Shown here one piece after another: positions 60,236-64,000 of a stretch of 64,000 nucleotides of DNA. Both the position numbers and the translations under genes were made by a program. Source of the DNA: Streptomyces sp. NBC_00490 (GTDB taxonomy: Bacteria; Actinomycetota; Actinomycetes; Streptomycetales; Streptomycetaceae); assembly GCF_036013645.1 (NCBI RefSeq), contig NZ_CP107869.1, forward strand, positions 8,122,001-8,186,000, given 5' to 3'. Positions within the stretch are counted from its first letter, which is position 1. Every line of letters begins with the position of its first letter. The notes under the pieces were generated by a model. The model was not told the origin of the DNA and did not search any database. It saw only the letters and a list, made by a program, of their open reading frames with translations.

Positions 60236-61138
60236 TCAGGTGTGCGTGATCAGGTAGGCGGGGCCCTCGCCGCGCCGGGCTCGTTCGAGGGCGTCGAGGC
60301 GGGCGAAGGCGCGCGGCGCCATCAGCTCCTGCCAGGTCGCGAGGTTGTGGACGGCCCACATGTCGTGCTCTGCGGGATCGAGTCGGATCCGGCCGAACTG
60401 GTCGGCGGTCAGCTGGCCTCCGTCGAAGATGAGCCCCACCTTGTTCAGTGGCAGGCGCGGCCCGGCGCGAAGGAAGTGCGTCAGGAGCAGCTTCGGCGTG
60501 TCCAGACCGAGTTCGAGGCCCGTCTCCTCGACCGCCTCTCGCCGTGCGGTCTGCAGCGGGTCTTCGCCTGGGACGTCCAGGTTGCCGCCCGGGAACTGCC
60601 AGAGTCTCGAGCCGTAGACCGAGCGGAGCTGGATCGGCCGGTCGTGTTCGTCGCGGATGTACAGGCAGCCGTACACCGTGTGGTGGGGGACGGTCTGCGC
60701 GTACTGCGTGGGCGTCATCGGCATGGGGCGGCCAGGCCGGGCAGGGCGGTGGTCGAAGGCGAGGGCGAGAACGCCGAGCGCTTCCTTGGCCGGCGGGTAG
60801 ATGCTGCGGAGGTTGGCGAGCAGCTCTCCGGGCGGCCCGTCCGGGTCGATGCGCACGGTGTCCTCCGAGCTGAGCAGATCCTCGAAGGAGGGGTATGGGG
60901 TGATCCGCTGCACGATGACGTCGAGTTCCCGCCCGGTGTCCCGGTCGTGGAAGACGACCGTGTCGCCGACTGCGACGGCGCGCTTCTGCGAGGTGGCCAC
61001 CCTCACTTCGATCGTCTTGCGGCCTGCTTGCACTTGGCGGTAGTACCGCCCGAGCAGGTGCATGTGGTGCTCTTGTGGTTCACCTCCGGTCGCCGGACTC
61101 GGGGCGGCTGGGATCGCCTGCTGGGTCTCGTCAGGCAC
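60236..61138 (-). CDS. ASCH-NUDIX fusion protein
   Basis: A 300-residue two-domain protein. Residues 25-125 form an ASCH domain (MHLLGRYYRQVQAGRKTIEV, VGDTVVFHDRDTGRELDVIV, FEDLLSSEDTVRIDP), a probable RNA-binding fold. Residues 150-290 form a NUDIX domain with GGNLDVPGEDPLQTARREAV then EETG, the complete Gx5Ex7REUxEExGU box, so hydrolase activity is likely. GTG 61138 overlaps the phosphotransferase stop by eight bases. The fusion suggests action on a modified RNA end or nucleotide. Confidence 0.85.
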   Translation of the reverse strand: MPDETQQAIPAAPSPATGGEPQEHHMHLLGRYYRQVQAGRKTIEVRVATSQKRAVAVGDTVVFHDRDTGRELDVIVQRITPYPSFEDLLSSEDTVRIDPDGPPGELLANLRSIYPPAKEALGVLALAFDHRPARPGRPMPMTPTQYAQTVPHHTVYGCLYIRDEHDRPIQLRSVYGSRLWQFPGGNLDVPGEDPLQTARREAVEETGLELGLDTPKLLLTHFLRAGPRLPLNKVGLIFDGGQLTADQFGRIRLDPAEHDMWAVHNLATWQELMAPRAFARLDALERARRGEGPAYLITHT

Positions 61139-62042
61139 GCGTGCCTCCGTTCGATGCGGTCCGTCCGTTGCGGCTTTGGGATCGCAGGCGCGCCAGGGTG
61201 CGGTAGCCGCGCTCCTGTGTTTCCGCGTCGGCTTGGGTGGCGCCGTACTGGATTCCAGAGAGGGCGTCGAGCGTGGAGTCGACGACGAAGCGTTCTTCTT
61301 CGGCTGGGGTAAGTGCGCGGCCGTAGCCGGACATGAAGGCGTCGTGGAGGCGCGGCTGTGTGGCCCAGGCGTCCGAGAGGCGGACCAGGTCGCGGATGGC
61401 CGGGCCGGGCTCGCTGCGTTCGAAGTCGATCACGGCGAGGCTGCCGTTGTCGTCCAGCAGCAGATTGCGCAGCTGGAAGTCCCCGTGTGTCGGCACGCGG
61501 TCCAGGGGCGGAACGTCTTCGGCGCGCGCCACGATCTGGCGGATGAACTCCTCGTCCCCCGGGTGCAGGTAGGGGCGGGCTGCTTCCAGGTGCCTCCCGA
61601 CCTTCGCGAGAGCGGGCACTCCTTCATCCGCGGGGAGCGGTGCTGCGCTGCGGTGGATGGCCGCGGCCAGGGCGCCGATCTGGTGGAAGAGGAGCTGTTG
61701 CTGCTCGGGCGGGTGGTCGAGACCGTGCAGAGGATGGCCGGGCACCGCGGTGATGACGACGGCCCGCAACGCGCTGTCGGCGGTCACGAGGGTGGGAGTC
61801 GCTGGTCCGAGGCTCGGTACCCAGCTGCGGTACGCGCCCACCTCACGGTAGTGGAACCGCGTGTTCTGGTGGATCTTGACGTACCAGATTCCCGTTTGTG
61901 CTCCGTCGGCCCTCCATACCCGGCTGCTGTCGCGGGCCCAGGAGGCGTCCGTCCAGGTGACGATGCGCCCCACCACCTGCTCGGCGAGCTGTCGCACTTC
62001 CTCGGGCGGGAGGTCCGGGTGCGGGGACGCGGCCGTGCTCAT
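61131..62042 (-). CDS. Aminoglycoside-phosphotransferase-like kinase
   Basis: A 303-residue APH-fold kinase. ATG 62042 overlaps the NUDIX protein stop (ATGA). VWRADGAQTGIWYVKIHQNT holds the ATP-binding Lys. The catalytic loop is HGDFQLRNLLLDD (Asp then Asn) and the metal motif is VIDFERSEPGP. C-terminal helices complete the fold. Family members phosphorylate antibiotics or small metabolites; the coupling to two NUDIX genes suggests nucleotide or metabolite salvage rather than resistance. Confidence 0.85.
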   Translation of the reverse strand: MSTAASPHPDLPPEEVRQLAEQVVGRIVTWTDASWARDSSRVWRADGAQTGIWYVKIHQNTRFHYREVGAYRSWVPSLGPATPTLVTADSALRAVVITAVPGHPLHGLDHPPEQQQLLFHQIGALAAAIHRSAAPLPADEGVPALAKVGRHLEAARPYLHPGDEEFIRQIVARAEDVPPLDRVPTHGDFQLRNLLLDDNGSLAVIDFERSEPGPAIRDLVRLSDAWATQPRLHDAFMSGYGRALTPAEEERFVVDSTLDALSGIQYGATQADAETQERGYRTLARLRSQSRNGRTASNGGTRA

Positions 62043-63226
62043 GCCCAGCCCGTTTCGGAGTAGAGGCGGCCGGCGCGGATGCCCTCGATGGCCACCCGGG
62101 TGTAGGGGATAAGGTCGTCGGGGAGGGCGACCGGGTCCCAGAACTTCCACTGGGTGCACTTGTCCGGCTCGCGCAGTTCCGGCTCGCCGCTCCAGGTCCG
62201 GGCGCGGACGAACAGGCCCATGCGGGGCCGGTCCCCGGCGCGGTCGATGTGGTGGACGACGTGGACGAGTTCGACGTCCTGTCGCTCGATGTGCAGGCCG
62301 GCCTCCTCCTGTGCCTCCCTGAGCAGGCAGGTGATGGCGCTCTCCTGCTCGCAGTGGCCGGCTAGGACGTGCCAGGTGGACGGCGCGAACGCGGAGTCGG
62401 GGTGGCGCAGCCCGAGCAGCACCGTCCCGTCGGGCCGCTCCAGGTAGAGGTGGACGCCGATGACGTTGAGGACCGTGCCGTGCGGCGAAGCTGGGCGGCG
62501 CTCCTCGTGCGATGAGGGCCCGCTCTGCGGCGCGGTGCTGGCCGGGAGGCTGGCCGCGTGGCGCCGTACGAGGTCGCTGGTGATGTCTGCGATGCGCAGG
62601 CGGTGGAGGTCGTCGGGGGCGAACCAGGCCAGCATCACCCCTTCCGTCAGGCGAAGTTCGCGGGGATCACCGTTCCAGCGGCCGGCGTAGATGGCGATGG
62701 GCACGCTCCCGCCGGCGTCGTCGGAGGCGTACTCGGTGCCGAACGGGGTCAGGTCGGCGATGTCGAGGCCGGCTTCCTCGGCCAGTTCGCGCCGCACGGT
62801 GTGTTCCAGGGTGGCGTCCTGGGGCTCTCGGCCGCCGCCCAGCAGGGACCACATGCCCGGCTCCCAGATCCGGCCGGGGAAGTAGTCGCGCAGGTGGAGC
62901 AGGTACTCGCCGCGGTCGTTGTAGATCAGGGCGGAGGCATTGGCGGTCTGCGGTTCGGTCTCCGGCGTGAGCTTGAGCAGCTTCGCGCGCAGGGAGGGGG
63001 AGGTCACCCTGTCCACGGGCCGCCACTCGATGCCACCGACCTCTTCTTCCTGCAGCACCACCGGCGCCTCGGTCGCGGCGTGCAGGTGGAAGAGAAACCG
63101 GAGGTCGAAGTGCTGGTGGCCGGGTTCGCCTTTGCCCGGGTGGGCGTCGATGTCGTGGATGTCGATGTCGAAAAACGGGATGAGTTGCATTGGATGCAAC
63201 AATCCGTCCGGCAGGGAGGACGTCAT
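62039..63226 (-). CDS. Tandem NUDIX protein with an extra N-terminal NUDIX remnant
   Basis: A 395-residue protein. Residues 10-75 look like the second half of a NUDIX protein (IPFFDIDIHDIDAHPGKGEP, then HFDLRFLFHLH). Residues about 90-220 are a complete domain with LGGGREPQDATLEHTVRREL then AEEAG. Residues about 245-390 are another, with LAGHCEQESAITCLLREAQE then EAG. ATG 63226 lies near a palindromic operator. The first piece is probably left from a three-gene fusion or deletion. Confidence 0.8.
   Translation of the reverse strand: MTSSLPDGLLHPMQLIPFFDIDIHDIDAHPGKGEPGHQHFDLRFLFHLHAATEAPVVLQEEEVGGIEWRPVDRVTSPSLRAKLLKLTPETEPQTANASALIYNDRGEYLLHLRDYFPGRIWEPGMWSLLGGGREPQDATLEHTVRRELAEEAGLDIADLTPFGTEYASDDAGGSVPIAIYAGRWNGDPRELRLTEGVMLAWFAPDDLHRLRIADITSDLVRRHAASLPASTAPQSGPSSHEERRPASPHGTVLNVIGVHLYLERPDGTVLLGLRHPDSAFAPSTWHVLAGHCEQESAITCLLREAQEEAGLHIERQDVELVHVVHHIDRAGDRPRMGLFVRARTWSGEPELREPDKCTQWKFWDPVALPDDLIPYTRVAIEGIRAGRLYSETGWA
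63184..63200. promoter_or_regulatory. Operator-like palindrome 1
   Basis: GTTGCATTGGATGCAAC, 7-base arms around TGG, inside the first codons of the multi-NUDIX gene. Matches site 2 (63312-63328) at 13 of 17 positions. Confidence 0.6.
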
Positions 63227-63311
63227 TCTGGCTGCTCCGGTGGGTCGACGAAAGGGGAGCGGTAGAAGCGGCACGGCATTGACCTGGGGTGCTGCGTATT
63301 GATTCAACAAT

Positions 63312-63328
63312 GTTGCACCTGATACAAC
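63312..63328. promoter_or_regulatory. Operator-like palindrome 2
   Basis: GTTGCACCTGATACAAC, seven bases before the recombinase GTG. With site 1 it brackets the divergent promoters of the NUDIX operon and the recombinase, 128 bp apart. Confidence 0.6.
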
Positions 63329-63334
63329 AGCGGC

Positions 63335-64000
63335 GTGAGTGCGACAGCGCCGGGTTCGGCCTCCCTTGTCCTCGCCCGGAACGTGGTTCATCTGGACCCG
63401 GCGGCCGCGGTGTTCAAGGCCATGCTCGATGGGTGGGCGAGGCAGCAGTCGGCTCGCCTTCTGAAGAGCTCGACGATCGACCCGCGGCGGCGGCTGATCG
63501 AGCGGTTCGAGGAGTTCACCGGGCTCTACCCGTGGCAATGGACGCCAGCGGAGGGCGAGGCATTCATCGCCGACTTGCGAGGTGGTCAGACGCCGATCCA
63601 GATGTCCACCGCCCGTGGCTACGAGGTCATCATCAGCCTCTTCGTCGAGTACCTGAGGGACAGTCGCTACGACTGGCTCAAGGTCTGCGAGGAGCGGTTC
63701 GGCGAGGTGCCTCAAGAGGTCTTCCACGAAGGCAACTCGGTGATGCACACGGTCGAGTACGAGGGAGACCCTCGGCGCCGACCGCTGACATACGACGAGG
63801 TCCAGGCCCTGTTCGACGCCGCTGACGCCCTGCCGTCCAAGATCCGCGGGCAGGGACGCAAGGGCGCTCTGACAGCGATGCGGGACGCGGCCGTCATCAA
63901 AACCGTCTACGCCTTCGGCATACGGCGAACCGAAGCGTCGCGTCTGGACCTCGTAGACCTGCGGCGCAACAGACAAGCGCCGGACTTCGGGAACTTCGGC
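63335..64000 (+). CDS. Tyrosine recombinase/integrase (partial, runs off right edge)
   Basis: The first 222 codons from GTG 63335. An N-terminal SAM-like core-binding domain (residues 20-115: LKSSTIDPRRRLIERFEEFT, WTPAEGEAFIADLRGG, ISLFVEYLRDSRYDW) is followed by the catalytic domain start. RRRPLTYDEVQALFDAADAL and VIKTVYAFGIRRTEASRLDL hold the first catalytic Arg. The His-x-x-Arg and Tyr motifs lie beyond the window. It could integrate an element, resolve dimers or shuffle gene cassettes. No att site is seen. Confidence 0.85.
   Translation, partial: MSATAPGSASLVLARNVVHLDPAAAVFKAMLDGWARQQSARLLKSSTIDPRRRLIERFEEFTGLYPWQWTPAEGEAFIADLRGGQTPIQMSTARGYEVIISLFVEYLRDSRYDWLKVCEERFGEVPQEVFHEGNSVMHTVEYEGDPRRRPLTYDEVQALFDAADALPSKIRGQGRKGALTAMRDAAVIKTVYAFGIRRTEASRLDLVDLRRNRQAPDFGNFG

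Overview
The window is high-GC actinobacterial DNA and almost certainly from Streptomyces or a close relative. It has GTG and TTG starts, ATGA-coupled operons, WhiB and DUF317 proteins, ANTAR and anti-sigma-type ATPases, and SCO6880/SCO6881-type conjugation proteins. Most of it looks like a conjugative plasmid or integrative conjugative element; no telomere, att site, rRNA or tRNA is visible.

Region by region. (1) 1-21310, leftward: a transfer operon. Reading from its promoter it encodes a VirB1-like transglycosylase/NlpC-P60 protein, a VirB2-like DUF6112 membrane protein, a VirB8-like protein, a VirB6-like SCO6881 membrane protein, an SCO6880 protein, a VirB4-type ATPase, a string of small accessory proteins, a lipoprotein, a glycosyltransferase and a relaxase-like protein that runs off the left edge. 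An MFS gene here is split into two halves by a foreign insert of about 4 kb (2436-6417). The insert carries two unrecognised genes that both end in HEPN-type R-x4-H motifs, and I regard it as the best candidate for an undescribed defence system. (2) 21311-21765: a divergent control region built of three nested inverted repeats on one centre. (3) 21766-33858, rightward: an orphan DNA methyltransferase, a DUF4913/RelE pair, four short helical paralogues, a secreted SH3 protein, two winged-helix regulators, an MFS exporter, an ATP-grasp ligase, a DUF317 protein and a sortase-anchored SpaA/Cna-type surface protein, ended by a strong hairpin. (4) 33961-41023: a decayed gene broken by an ISL3-family element, an abortive-infection (Abi_C) gene, DUF317-type genes and a lipoprotein. 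(5) 48274-41252, leftward: a replication/mobilisation block with a small leader gene, an HTH replication-type protein whose coding sequence contains an iteron-like array, a zinc-finger-like protein, a WhiB protein, a membrane protein, MobC and a relaxase. (6) 49021-52649: an XRE regulator, an ImmA/IrrE-type peptidase, a MAB_1171c-type membrane protein and an amidase in one coupled operon. (7) 52711-64000: mosaic DNA with three RsbW-like ATPases, a GAF-ANTAR protein, a SAM methyltransferase, ASCH-NUDIX, aminoglycoside-phosphotransferase-like and multi-NUDIX proteins, several broken genes, and the start of a tyrosine recombinase.

How it fits together. The 17-bp core of the divergent tra promoter (21574-21590) has the same half-sites as the repeats inside the replication-type gene (47617-47758), which suggests that one protein links replication and transfer control. 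A second repeated element, a 56-bp stem-loop with one compensatory base-pair change, lies between genes on each side of the promoter (992-1047 and 25286-25341), facing the direction of transcription both times. Many genes start at TTG, and at least three appear to start at CTG, placed after a GGAG-type ribosome site.
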